The position numbers and the translations under genes were made by a program. DNA of 64,000 nt from Streptomyces lanatus (GTDB lineage: Bacteria; Actinomycetota; Actinomycetes; Streptomycetales; Streptomycetaceae): positions 62,001 to 126,000 of the forward strand of contig NZ_BNBM01000011.1 of assembly GCF_014655715.1 (NCBI RefSeq), given 5' to 3'. Shown piece after piece: positions 1 to 8,155 of the stretch. Numbering within the stretch: the stretch's first letter is position 1; every line of letters begins with the position of its first letter. The notes beneath the pieces were generated by a model. It had not been told where the DNA came from. It did no database searches and was given only the letters and a program-made list of their open reading frames with translations.

Positions 1-903
1 CACGGTGTCGACCTCGGAGTGCAGGCGGCGTTCGTCCTCGGGATGCCGGGCCAGGAGATCGAAGGCGGAGGCGAGACACAGGGCGGTGGTCTCGGCTCCG
101 GCGAATATCAGCGTGAGCGCCTGACTGCGGACTTCCTGTTCGGTGATCGCCGCCGCCTCGCCTTCACTCCGCGCGGCCGACAGCAGTACGTCCAACAAGT
201 CGTCCCGGTCACTCGGGGGAGTACCTCGTAGGCGCTCGGCGATGGCCGTGTCGACGATCGCGCGCAGCCGCTCGGAAGCGTCCCGGAAACGCCGGTTCGC
301 GGGCGTGGGAACCCGGAACAGCGCATCGACCGGCACCACCGTCCGCAGGAACAGGCCGCGCACGATGGTGACGAGGCAACTGTGCACCTCGGCGGCCGTC
401 GTGGCGTCCAGCGAGTCGGAGAACAGGACGCGGCCGATCACCCGCGCCGACAGCGTCAGCATGGCCGCGCTGACGTCGACCTCCTGCCCCGCCCGCCACT
501 CGCGGCACACCGACTCCACTTCCTCGCCCATCAGTTCCGTCTGATCGGCGACACGGGCCTTGCGGAAGCCGGGCTGGAGAAGCCTGCGCTGCCGCCGATG
601 GGCCTGATGAGGGCATGTGCCGACGCCGTCACCCAACAGCGTCCGCAGCCTGTCGTAGAGCGGACCCCCCTTGTCGAAGGTGCGCGCGTCCATGAGTACC
701 TGATGGACCAGCTCCGGGTGGCACACCACCCAGGCGCGCAGCGGACCCAGGCGCACCTCGACCAGATCCCCGTGAGCGGGTAAGGAATTCAGAAAATCCA
801 GCGGCCGCCGAAACAAAGCGATACCGTGGGCTACGGTGGGGAATATGCCTGGCGCAACCCCCACCCTCCAGGTGTGTCCGGAATCAGGCACGATACGACT
901 CAT
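1..903 (-). CDS. Cytochrome P450, C-terminus cut by window edge
   Basis: This frame is open from an ATG at 903 to the first base of the window, giving about 301 N-terminal residues. It has a proline-rich N-terminal hinge, a C-helix-like segment with repeated Arg and Gln, and the I-helix signature AGAETT near residue 278, where oxygen is activated. The heme-binding Cys loop would lie to the left of the window and cannot be checked. No membrane anchor is visible, so it is probably a soluble bacterial P450 fed by ferredoxin. The overall style resembles terpene-oxidising Streptomyces P450s, but the substrate is unknown. It is followed across 220 bases by the acylase gene on the same strand, which has its own terminator, so the two are probably separate transcripts. 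Confidence 0.9.
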   Translation of the reverse strand, partial: MSRIVPDSGHTWRVGVAPGIFPTVAHGIALFRRPLDFLNSLPAHGDLVEVRLGPLRAWVVCHPELVHQVLMDARTFDKGGPLYDRLRTLLGDGVGTCPHQAHRRQRRLLQPGFRKARVADQTELMGEEVESVCREWRAGQEVDVSAAMLTLSARVIGRVLFSDSLDATTAAEVHSCLVTIVRGLFLRTVVPVDALFRVPTPANRRFRDASERLRAIVDTAIAERLRGTPPSDRDDLLDVLLSAARSEGEAAAITEQEVRSQALTLIFAGAETTALCLASAFDLLARHPEDERRLHSEVDTV

Positions 904-1085
904 CGCAAACCCCCAGTCTCAATCGCCACGCGGAAGTCGGTGAATGTTCCACCGAGTTGACGCTTGAGTCATGTCCTGCCCAGTTCAACCAGCTGCCGCT
1001 TTCGTGAATCCTTTCTTCATGGGGGCGCACAGGTGCACAGCGAAGCAAAGAAACCATTCGGCAGGGTCGTCCTTGAGAAGCAGAA

Positions 1086-1121
1086 ATGCGGCCCCACCCA
1101 GAAGAAGGGGCGGGACCGCAT
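1086..1121 (-). terminator. Stem-loop terminator after the acylase gene
   Basis: An imperfect inverted repeat (ATGCGGCCCCACCC, a short A/G-rich loop, then GGGCGGGACCGCAT) lies just past the TAA stop of the acylase gene. Fourteen-base arms with two mismatches make it a plausible factor-independent terminator. Confidence 0.65.
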
Positions 1122-1126
1122 CCCTG

Positions 1127-3544
1127 TTACCCGTGTTCGCTCACCCGCACCACACGCAACACCGGGGACGACAGGACGTCCTTCTCACAGAACCGCGCCG
1201 TCACCCACTTCTCACCGGAGAACAACCGGGTCTGGTCGCTGAAGTGGGGTGATCGGGTGCTCGACGACTGTGAGTACGTCAGCAACGTACGGGCCACCGG
1301 GCAGCGGCTGCCGTCCCAGCCCACCGCCTGGATATGGCTGGAGCCGGACGTCACCTCCGTGTAGCCGCCCCGCGCCTGGTCCCACTCCGGTTCGATCTTG
1401 TTCCATACGCCCATCCCCTCCGTGCCGCCGTGCACGGGGATGCGCTGACCGTTCCGTACGACGACCTGGTGCTCGCCCAGGCGTGAGTCCAGTGCGATGC
1501 CCGCCGCCCGCAGCTCGGCCACCGCGTCCGCGAGGGCCGTGGCGAAACCGGGAGCGCCGGTGTTGAGCGTGTTCGGGGTGCCCACCGGATCCGCCGCCGA
1601 GAACGGCACCTTCCACCGCTGCGCGGCCGGCACCTTCGCGCTCAGCTTCCGCCAGAACCGGTCGAAGAGCAGGGCGCCCCGGCTACCGGTGTCCATGGTG
1701 CGATCCCAGGCAGCCAGCACCGGGCACGCCCCGGACACATCAACGGCCTTGCCGTCACTGCCCGTCGCCGTGCCGCCCGGCAGCGCCGCACACGCCTTCG
1801 CCGCGTCGGCGGCCACCAGGTCGCCCGCCGGCACCCGGTTCGCGAACTGCTGACGCTCCAGGTCCCGCACGGTCAGCCCGCCCCGCTCGGCCATCGCCGT
1901 GACGTCCTCGATCGCACCGCGGGTGCGCAGGGAGCGCTGGGTGCCGATGCTGCCGAAGACCCGCTCGTAACCGGTCAGCGGCCGGTCGGCGTTGGTGAGC
2001 CACGCGCTGTCGTTGGAGTTCTCCACATACGGCGCGTCCTTCAGCGTCGGCATGCGCGCGGGCCCGAAGATCCCGCCCTGCAGGGCGTCGGCGTCACTGC
2101 CGAGCGCGCATTCGCCGCGGGAGCCGTCGAGGACGGCGATGCCCGCCGCGGGGTAGGTGGTCCTGCCCAGGCCGGTGAAGCACCGCGCCGCGAGATCGTC
2201 GGTGATCCGGGGCAGCACCTGCGACTGGGTGTACAGCGAGTGCCCCGAGGAGTCCGCGGCGATGGTGTTCACCCAGGGCAGGCCCTGGTTCCGGGTGAGG
2301 GACCTGACGATGTCGGCCGTTCCCCGCGCCTTGCCGAAACCGAGCGAGGTGTCGGCGAACCGCAGATTGGCCGCGTTGGGGTCGTTGAAGGCATACGCCG
2401 TCGACGCGGTCCAGGGCAGCGGGAGTTCGCCCCCGACCGAGGCGGCGACGGGCCCGTACCGGGTCCACCACTGGGTGCGCGTCACCGGTGCGCCGTCCTT
2501 GACCGCGACGGTCACCGTCCGCTTCGTCATCCGCTCCCGCCCGCCGTCCACGAGATAGACGGTGGGGTCGGCCGGATCCAGGGTCAGCTGGTGCAGACTG
2601 AACGGCACACCGGTCGACACCGTGTGGCTCCACGCCACATGGGAGTTGTAACCGATGGCGATCGTCGGTGCCCCGAGCAGCGCGGCGCCGGCGACGTCGA
2701 GCTCGCCGGGAATCGTCTGCTGTGCCTGCCAGAAGCGGCGTCCGCCCTGCCACGGGTAGTGCGGATTGCCCAGCAGCAGACCGCGGCCGTTCGCCGTGGT
2801 GTCGCCGCGGAAGGCGACCGCGTTGGACCCCATCGCCGCGTCGGCGGTCCGCTTGCGCACGGCGCGGATCAGGGCCTCGGCGTCCGGAGCGGTGTCCTTG
2901 GCCCCGGGGGCGGTTTCGGTGGGCGGCCGGGCGGATGTGATCTCGTCCACGGCGCCGCCCTGGCCGCCGAGCACGGAGAGGGCGTAGAAGCGGATGGCCA
3001 CATCCAGCGAGGTGATGGGCCGGACCCACATGGCTCCCCGGCACACAGGGTCGGTGATCTGCTTGTGGCGCAGCCACGCGTTGTACCCGGCGGCGAAGCC
3101 TCCCATCAGATCCTTGACCTGACGGCTGGGGCCGCGCGGCGCCGGTTCGGCGAGCAGCTTCTCCACCGTGCGGGTCTGGCGTAGGCCACGGAAGTACAGG
3201 TCGCCGGCGAGATTGCTGGTCGCCGAGGACAGCGCGGAGTCGCTCGCCGCGTCCGGTCCGAAGAAACGCGAACGCTCGCCTCGTACGGTCACGAATCCGT
3301 CGGCCAGGGTGCACACCTGGTCGGCGGCCTGGGCCCAACCGGTGCCGAAGCCGAGGGACTTGTAGTCCTTGGCGACGATGTGCGGAATGCCGTACTCGGT
3401 ATAACGGATCACGGCGGACAGACCACCGTGCGAGGGCCGTTCCTGATGGCCCGGCCGTTCGGCCGCGCCGGCCGGTAACGCGGCCGAGGCGGTCAGCAGG
3501 GCGACGGCCCCGACGACCAGTCGTCTCAAGCGGGTGGTGCGCAT
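1127..3544 (-). CDS. ahlM: Secreted penicillin/acyl-homoserine-lactone acylase (Ntn hydrolase)
   Basis: This 805-residue preproprotein has a typical export signal (Arg-rich start, hydrophobic core, cleavage near residue 27). The family is made as one chain and self-cleaves to alpha and beta subunits, freeing an N-terminal Ser nucleophile. The expected junction is present as Met-Gly followed by Ser240 (SNAV). Length and layout match AhlM and the Streptomyces penicillin V / aculeacin A acylases, which remove aliphatic acyl chains from homoserine lactones, beta-lactams and lipopeptides. It is divergent from the acyl-CoA ligase at 3654 with 109 bases between, so a released fatty acid could be activated next door; that link is inference. 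The symbol is by family resemblance, and real substrates are untested. Confidence 0.85.
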   Translation of the reverse strand: MRTTRLRRLVVGAVALLTASAALPAGAAERPGHQERPSHGGLSAVIRYTEYGIPHIVAKDYKSLGFGTGWAQAADQVCTLADGFVTVRGERSRFFGPDAASDSALSSATSNLAGDLYFRGLRQTRTVEKLLAEPAPRGPSRQVKDLMGGFAAGYNAWLRHKQITDPVCRGAMWVRPITSLDVAIRFYALSVLGGQGGAVDEITSARPPTETAPGAKDTAPDAEALIRAVRKRTADAAMGSNAVAFRGDTTANGRGLLLGNPHYPWQGGRRFWQAQQTIPGELDVAGAALLGAPTIAIGYNSHVAWSHTVSTGVPFSLHQLTLDPADPTVYLVDGGRERMTKRTVTVAVKDGAPVTRTQWWTRYGPVAASVGGELPLPWTASTAYAFNDPNAANLRFADTSLGFGKARGTADIVRSLTRNQGLPWVNTIAADSSGHSLYTQSQVLPRITDDLAARCFTGLGRTTYPAAGIAVLDGSRGECALGSDADALQGGIFGPARMPTLKDAPYVENSNDSAWLTNADRPLTGYERVFGSIGTQRSLRTRGAIEDVTAMAERGGLTVRDLERQQFANRVPAGDLVAADAAKACAALPGGTATGSDGKAVDVSGACPVLAAWDRTMDTGSRGALLFDRFWRKLSAKVPAAQRWKVPFSAADPVGTPNTLNTGAPGFATALADAVAELRAAGIALDSRLGEHQVVVRNGQRIPVHGGTEGMGVWNKIEPEWDQARGGYTEVTSGSSHIQAVGWDGSRCPVARTLLTYSQSSSTRSPHFSDQTRLFSGEKWVTARFCEKDVLSSPVLRVVRVSEHG

Positions 3545-3601
3545 CTGTGCCTCCCAACGTCAGTGAGGGAAGGAGCGGTTGAGCGTGCCACGGGTCCGAC
3601 C

Positions 3602-3643
3602 GCACCTGTCGGGTGCTTGACCCGCCTCGGTCACACACCGAGG
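3602..3643. promoter_or_regulatory. Two inverted repeats in the acylase / acyl-CoA ligase divergent promoter
   Basis: GCACC-TGTCG-GGTGC (3602-3616) is followed by a perfect seven-base inverted repeat CCTCGGT-CACAC-ACCGAGG (3625-3643). A TTGACC hexamer at 3617-3622 sits between them, and the second repeat ends about 10 bases before the ATG of the ligase. The position suits a repressor operator over the promoter and ribosome binding site. No cognate regulator is next to it. Confidence 0.4.
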
Positions 3644-3653
3644 ATCATGAGTC

Positions 3654-5153
3654 ATGACGCAGGGACAGGGCAGCACGGTTGACGGGGTGCTGCGGCGCAG
3701 CGCGCGGCGGACACCGGCGCGGACCGCCGTGGAGTACGGCGACCGCACATGGACGTACGAGGAACTCGACCAGGCCGTCTCCCGCGCGGCGAGCGTCCTG
3801 CTCGACCAGGGCCTCGCACCCGGGGACCGGGTCGGCTCCTACGGCCACAACTCGGACGCGTATCTGATCGGCTTCCTGGCCTGCGCCCGCGCGGGCCTCG
3901 TCCATGTCCCCGTCAACCAGAACCTGACCGGCGACGACCTCGCCTACATCGTCGGCCAGTCCGGCGCCGCCCTGGTCCTCACCGACCCCGACCTGGCCGG
4001 CCGACTGTCCGAGGACGTCCGTACGCTGCCCTTGCGCGACGCCGAGGACTCCCTCCTGGCCCGCCTCGCGACGGCTCCCGAGTACGACGGCCCCGAGCCG
4101 CGCTCCGAGGACCTCGTCCAGCTGCTCTACACGTCCGGTACGACGGCCCTGCCCAAGGGCGCGATGATGACGCACCGCGCCCTGGTCCACGAGTATCTGA
4201 GCGCCATCACGGCCCTCGACCTCAGCGCCGGCGACCGCCCCGTGCACTCCCTGCCGCTCTACCACTCGGCGCAGATGCATGTGTTCCTGCTGCCCTACCT
4301 CGCGGTCGGCGCCACGAACATCATCCTCGACGCCCCCGACGGCGACCGGCTCTTCGACCTCATCGAGGCCGGCCGGGTGGACAGCCTGTTCGCCCCGCCC
4401 ACCGTGTGGATCGGCCTCGCGGGCCGCCCCGACTTCGCCGAGCGCGACCTCGGCGGGCTGCGCAAGGCGTACTACGGCGCGTCGATCATGCCCGTCCCGG
4501 TCCTGGAGCGGCTGCGTGAACGGCTCCCGAAGCTCGGCTTCTACAACTGCTTCGGGCAGAGCGAGATCGGCCCGCTGGCCACGGTGCTGGCCCCGGACGA
4601 ACACAAGGGCCGGATGGACTCCTGCGGGCGCACCGTCCTCTTCGTCGACGCCCGTGTGGTCGACGAACAGGGCGTGGAGGTGCCCGACGGCACCTCCGGC
4701 GAGATCGTCTACCGGTCCCCGCAGCTGTGCGAGGGCTACTGGGACAAGCCCGAGGAGACCGCCGAGGCCTTCCGGGACGGCTGGTTCCGCTCCGGCGACC
4801 TCGCTGTGCGGGACGCACATGGCTACTTCACCATCGTCGACCGGGTGAAGGACGTCATCAACTCCGGTGGCGTACTGGTCGCCTCCCGGCAGGTCGAGGA
4901 CGCGCTGTACACCCATGAGGGCGTCGCCGAGGTCGCCGTGATCGGTCTGCCCGACGAGCGGTGGATCGAGGCCGTCACGGCAGTCGTCGTGCCGCGCGGC
5001 GAGGTGGGCGAGGCCGAACTGATCGAGCACGCGCGCGAGAAGCTGGCCCACTTCAAGGCACCGAAGCGGGTCGTGTTCGTGGACGAGCTGCCGCGCAACG
5101 CGAGCGGGAAGATTCTCAAGCGGGAGCTGCGGGACCGATTCGCCGACAACTAG
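3654..5153 (+). CDS. AMP-forming acyl-CoA ligase (FadD-like)
   Basis: This 499-residue ANL-superfamily enzyme joins a carboxylic acid to CoA through an acyl-AMP. The phosphate-binding loop YTSGTTALPKG lies at residues 159-169. Later come the FGQSE adenine motif, the hinge motif RSGDL with the following DRVKD, and the C-terminal NASGKILKREL lysine needed for adenylation. The core is complete. The nearest relatives by feel are medium/long-chain acyl-CoA synthetases. It starts at an ATG preceded by GAGG. It is divergent from the acylase and convergent with the PaaK-like gene 18 bases downstream. Substrate not determinable from sequence. Confidence 0.88.
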   Translation: MTQGQGSTVDGVLRRSARRTPARTAVEYGDRTWTYEELDQAVSRAASVLLDQGLAPGDRVGSYGHNSDAYLIGFLACARAGLVHVPVNQNLTGDDLAYIVGQSGAALVLTDPDLAGRLSEDVRTLPLRDAEDSLLARLATAPEYDGPEPRSEDLVQLLYTSGTTALPKGAMMTHRALVHEYLSAITALDLSAGDRPVHSLPLYHSAQMHVFLLPYLAVGATNIILDAPDGDRLFDLIEAGRVDSLFAPPTVWIGLAGRPDFAERDLGGLRKAYYGASIMPVPVLERLRERLPKLGFYNCFGQSEIGPLATVLAPDEHKGRMDSCGRTVLFVDARVVDEQGVEVPDGTSGEIVYRSPQLCEGYWDKPEETAEAFRDGWFRSGDLAVRDAHGYFTIVDRVKDVINSGGVLVASRQVEDALYTHEGVAEVAVIGLPDERWIEAVTAVVVPRGEVGEAELIEHAREKLAHFKAPKRVVFVDELPRNASGKILKRELRDRFADN

Positions 5154-5171
5154 GTGATCAGTGATCCGTGG

Positions 5172-6467
5172 TCAGCGGGGGCGCAGATCCTCGATGCGCC
5201 GGATCTTGCCCACCGACCGTTCCAGCGACTCCGGTTCCACGATCTCCACCGCGACCGACACCCCGATGCCGTCCTTCACCGCCGCCGCGATGGCCTGCGC
5301 GGCGGCGTCCCGGGTCTCCTGGGACGCGTCGGGACGGGCCTCCGCCCGCACGGTGAGGGCGTCGAGACGGCCCTCCCGGGTCAGACGCAACTGGAAGTGG
5401 GGCGCCACACCCGGGATCCGCAGCACGATCTCCTCGATCTGCGTGGGGAAGAGATTGACTCCGCGCAGGATGACCATGTCGTCACTGCGCCCGGTGATCT
5501 TCTCCATCCGCCGGAACACCCGGGCGGTCCCCGGCAGCAACCGAGTCAAGTCCCGTGTACGGTACCGGATGACGGGCATCGCCTCCTTGGTGAGCGAGGT
5601 GAAGACCAGTTCGCCCTCCTCGCCCTCCGGCAGCACCTCACCGGTGATCGGATCCACGATCTCGGGGAAGAAGTGGTCCTCCCACACATGGAGCCCGTCC
5701 TTGGTCTCCACACACTCCTGCGCGACACCGGGCCCGATCACCTCGGACAGTCCGTATATGTCGACGGCGTCGATGGCGAACCGCTCCTCGATCTCGCGGC
5801 GCATCCGCTCGGTCCAGGGTTCGGCACCGAAGATGCCCACACGCAGGGACGTACCGCGCGGATCGACGCCCTGGCGCTCGAACTCGTCGAGAAGAGTGAG
5901 CATGTACGACGGTGTCACCATGATGATCTCGGGCCTGAGGTCCTGGATCAGCTGGACCTGCCGGGCCGTCATCCCGCCGGACGCGGGGATGACCGTGCAT
6001 CCCAGTCTTTCGGCCCCGTAGTGTGCGCCGAGCCCACCGGTGAACAGCCCATATCCGTAGGCCACATGAACCTTGTCCCCGGGGCGTCCGCCCGCCGCCC
6101 GGATGGATCGGGCCACCATGTCGGACCACAGGGAGAGGTCGGCATCGGTGTAGCCGACGACCGTGGGGCGTCCGGTGGTGCCGCTGGAGGCATGGATACG
6201 GCGGATACGGTCCTGAGGCACGGCGAACATGCCGTACGGGTAGTTCTGGCGCAGGTCGGCCTTGGTGGTGAACGGGAAGCGGGCCAGGTCGCCGAGTGAG
6301 CGGCAGTCGTCGGGGTGCACGCCGGCCTTGTCGAAGGACTCCCGGTAGAACGGCACGTTGTCGTACGCGTGCCGCAGCGATCTCCGCAACCGCTCCAGCT
6401 GCAACTCCCGCAGCGCCTCCGGGGCGAGCCGTTCCCCCGAGTCCAGCAGTTCCGTCGCATCCGCCAT
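5172..6467 (-). CDS. Phenylacetate-CoA ligase family protein (PaaK-like)
   Basis: This protein of about 431 residues belongs to the PaaK branch of AMP-forming ligases. It shows ASSGTTGRPTVVGYT (near residue 93) and the PaaK-type signature YGLSEVIGPGVA, plus the C-terminal ACT-like segment found in PaaK. Biochemically it should activate phenylacetate or another aryl acid. I chose the ATG at 6467 because GGGAG precedes it; an in-frame ATG at 6497 has a weaker site. The phenylacetyl-CoA epoxidase genes that normally accompany paaK are absent from this window, so it may serve another aryl acid. A palindromic operator lies upstream. Confidence 0.85.
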   Translation of the reverse strand: MADATELLDSGERLAPEALRELQLERLRRSLRHAYDNVPFYRESFDKAGVHPDDCRSLGDLARFPFTTKADLRQNYPYGMFAVPQDRIRRIHASSGTTGRPTVVGYTDADLSLWSDMVARSIRAAGGRPGDKVHVAYGYGLFTGGLGAHYGAERLGCTVIPASGGMTARQVQLIQDLRPEIIMVTPSYMLTLLDEFERQGVDPRGTSLRVGIFGAEPWTERMRREIEERFAIDAVDIYGLSEVIGPGVAQECVETKDGLHVWEDHFFPEIVDPITGEVLPEGEEGELVFTSLTKEAMPVIRYRTRDLTRLLPGTARVFRRMEKITGRSDDMVILRGVNLFPTQIEEIVLRIPGVAPHFQLRLTREGRLDALTVRAEARPDASQETRDAAAQAIAAAVKDGIGVSVAVEIVEPESLERSVGKIRRIEDLRPR

Positions 6468-6504
6468 GGGGAAGCTCTCCCTCGCCAACCGCGCCATTCC
6501 GGGC

Positions 6505-6520
6505 GACCGATCATTCGGTC
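6505..6520. promoter_or_regulatory. Palindromic operator upstream of the PaaK-like gene
   Basis: GACCGA-TCAT-TCGGTC is a perfect six-base inverted repeat 38 bases upstream of the chosen PaaK start. Its shape resembles TetR-type PaaR operators known upstream of phenylacetate genes. It lies between the divergent PaaK-like and hydrolase genes and could act on both. Confidence 0.5.
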
Positions 6521-6648
6521 TGGGTGTTCGGGATCAGTAATTCAGCAGGAGAATGATCAGGCAAGGGGGTGGGGCGCACTTTCTGGGGTCGGGGGGCGCG
6601 GACAATCTCCGTTGCCCCTGGTGGCCGACTCGGAGCAGGATCGGCGCC

Positions 6649-7503
6649 ATGCCGACCTTCCGCGCCGCCGACGGGACCGAGATCGCCTACCACCTGCGAG
6701 GGGAGGGTGAACCGCTGCTGGTCCTCCCCGGCGGGCCGATGCGGGCCTCGGGCTATCTGGGAGACCTCGGCGGACTCGCCGCGCACCGGCAGCTGGTGCT
6801 GCTCGATCTGCGCGGCACCGGGGACTCGGCCGAGCCGGAGGACCCGGCCACCTACCGCTGCGACCACATGGTGGACGACGTCGAGATATTGCGGGCCCAT
6901 ATGGGGCGGGCCCATATGGATGTGTTCGGACACTCGGCGGGCGGCAGCTTGGCCATGCTGTACGCGGCTCGGTATCCGGAGCGGGTGGCGCGGCTGGTGC
7001 TGGTGACCGCGACGCCGTGGGCGTTGGGGATGCTGCCCACGGTCGAGGACCGGTTGGCAGCCGCCCGGTTGCGGAAGGGCGAGCCGTGGTTCGCGGAGGC
7101 GTTGGCGGCGTTCGAGGCGTGGCTGACCGGAGCGGGCGACTTCGACCCCGTGTTCGCGCCCTTCTTCTACGGGCGCTGGGACGACGCGGCAAAGCAGCAT
7201 GACGCGCGTGGCGACGCCGAGTACAACGACGAGGCCTCCGGCATCTATGGCTCCGCCGGCGCCTTCGATCCACCGAGGACCAGCACAGAACTCTCCCGCC
7301 TGACCGCGCCGACTCTCGTCCTCGCGGGCGAACTCGACGGATCCCCCGATCCGGACCTCGCCCGCCGCACCGCCGACGTCTTCCCGAACGCCGAGATCGC
7401 CGTGCAGCCCGGCGCCGGGCACCATCCATGGCTGGACGGCCCGGAGTGGTTCGTACGCCGTGTTGCCGCCTTCCTGGACGGGACCGGCCTTGGAACGGGC
7501 TGA
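6649..7503 (+). CDS. Alpha/beta hydrolase, proline-iminopeptidase-like
   Basis: This 284-residue cytoplasmic hydrolase has the triad in order: the nucleophile elbow GHSAGG with Ser96, Asp230 in AGELDGS, and His258/259 in GAGHHPW. An oxyanion-type LPGGP lies near residue 27. The ATG at 6649 follows GGAGCAGGA at good spacing; the in-frame ATG at 6553 has no better signal and would add 32 residues with no family counterpart. Members include proline iminopeptidases and haloalkane- or ester-cleaving enzymes, so the substrate is open. Confidence 0.82.
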   Translation: MPTFRAADGTEIAYHLRGEGEPLLVLPGGPMRASGYLGDLGGLAAHRQLVLLDLRGTGDSAEPEDPATYRCDHMVDDVEILRAHMGRAHMDVFGHSAGGSLAMLYAARYPERVARLVLVTATPWALGMLPTVEDRLAAARLRKGEPWFAEALAAFEAWLTGAGDFDPVFAPFFYGRWDDAAKQHDARGDAEYNDEASGIYGSAGAFDPPRTSTELSRLTAPTLVLAGELDGSPDPDLARRTADVFPNAEIAVQPGAGHHPWLDGPEWFVRRVAAFLDGTGLGTG

Positions 7504-7544
7504 GTCAGGCCCCGATGCTGTCGGCCTCCCGCGTACACGCCCGC

Positions 7545-7967
7545 TCAGCGGTTGAGGCGACGCCGATACACGAAGAAACCGGCGGTCAGCGCCAGCGCGC
7601 CGACGGCCAGGCCGGCTCCGAGGGCCACCTCGACGTCCGCCGGCCCGGAGCTGCCGCCCAGCCCGCCCCGCACCCCCTGGGTGGGGACGGCCGAACGTGT
7701 GGGAAGCGGCGCCAGTGTCGGCAACGGCGTGACGATCGAGCCGCGGTGCGGAAGGTGTGCGCAGGCGATGCCGTTGTTCCTCCCCTGGTCCCGGCCCGAA
7801 CGGTCGGGGTCGCTGAAGCCGCGGTCGAACTCGGCCTGCGCGTCCTCCTGGAAGGTGAAGTCGCGGCAGTCCAGGTCGCCGCGGGCGTATGCCGCGGGGG
7901 CCGTCGGGCCGGCGAGGGCGAGAACGGTGATCGCGGTCGTGCATATCGCGTGGACGCGTCTTTTCAC
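7545..7967 (-). CDS. Secreted excalibur calcium-binding-domain protein
   Basis: This 140-residue protein starts at a GTG (7967) preceded by GAAAGG. It has an N-terminal signal peptide (KRR then a hydrophobic stretch to about residue 28), then an excalibur-type domain recognisable from DLDCRDF near the start and the DPDRSGRDQGRNNGIAC segment with paired cysteines. A Pro/Ser/Thr spacer follows, then a C-terminal membrane helix with an RRR tail. The excalibur fold is thought to bind calcium at the cell surface. It is probably anchored outside the membrane by its C-terminal helix. Function unknown. Confidence 0.75.
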   Translation of the reverse strand: MKRRVHAICTTAITVLALAGPTAPAAYARGDLDCRDFTFQEDAQAEFDRGFSDPDRSGRDQGRNNGIACAHLPHRGSIVTPLPTLAPLPTRSAVPTQGVRGGLGGSSGPADVEVALGAGLAVGALALTAGFFVYRRRLNR

Positions 7968-8155
7968 GGGCGTTGCCTTTCGGTCCCGAGGTTCCGAGGT
8001 CCCGAGTTCTCGACGACCTCTATTGCGACCGTAGGTACGCCACCCGTGCACCGTCGCCTGCTGCTACGCCGGACGAGCTCCGTCACTCCCGCGTCACCCG
8101 GACGGCCCATCGACCTCCCCGGTGCCGCCCTTGCCGTCCCTTCAGTCCTCGCCGC

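Noticed and set aside
2094..3638. Long minus-strand frame overlapping the acylase gene
   Set aside because: Same strand as the acylase in a shifted frame, low-complexity Arg/Gly/Pro composition, no domain.
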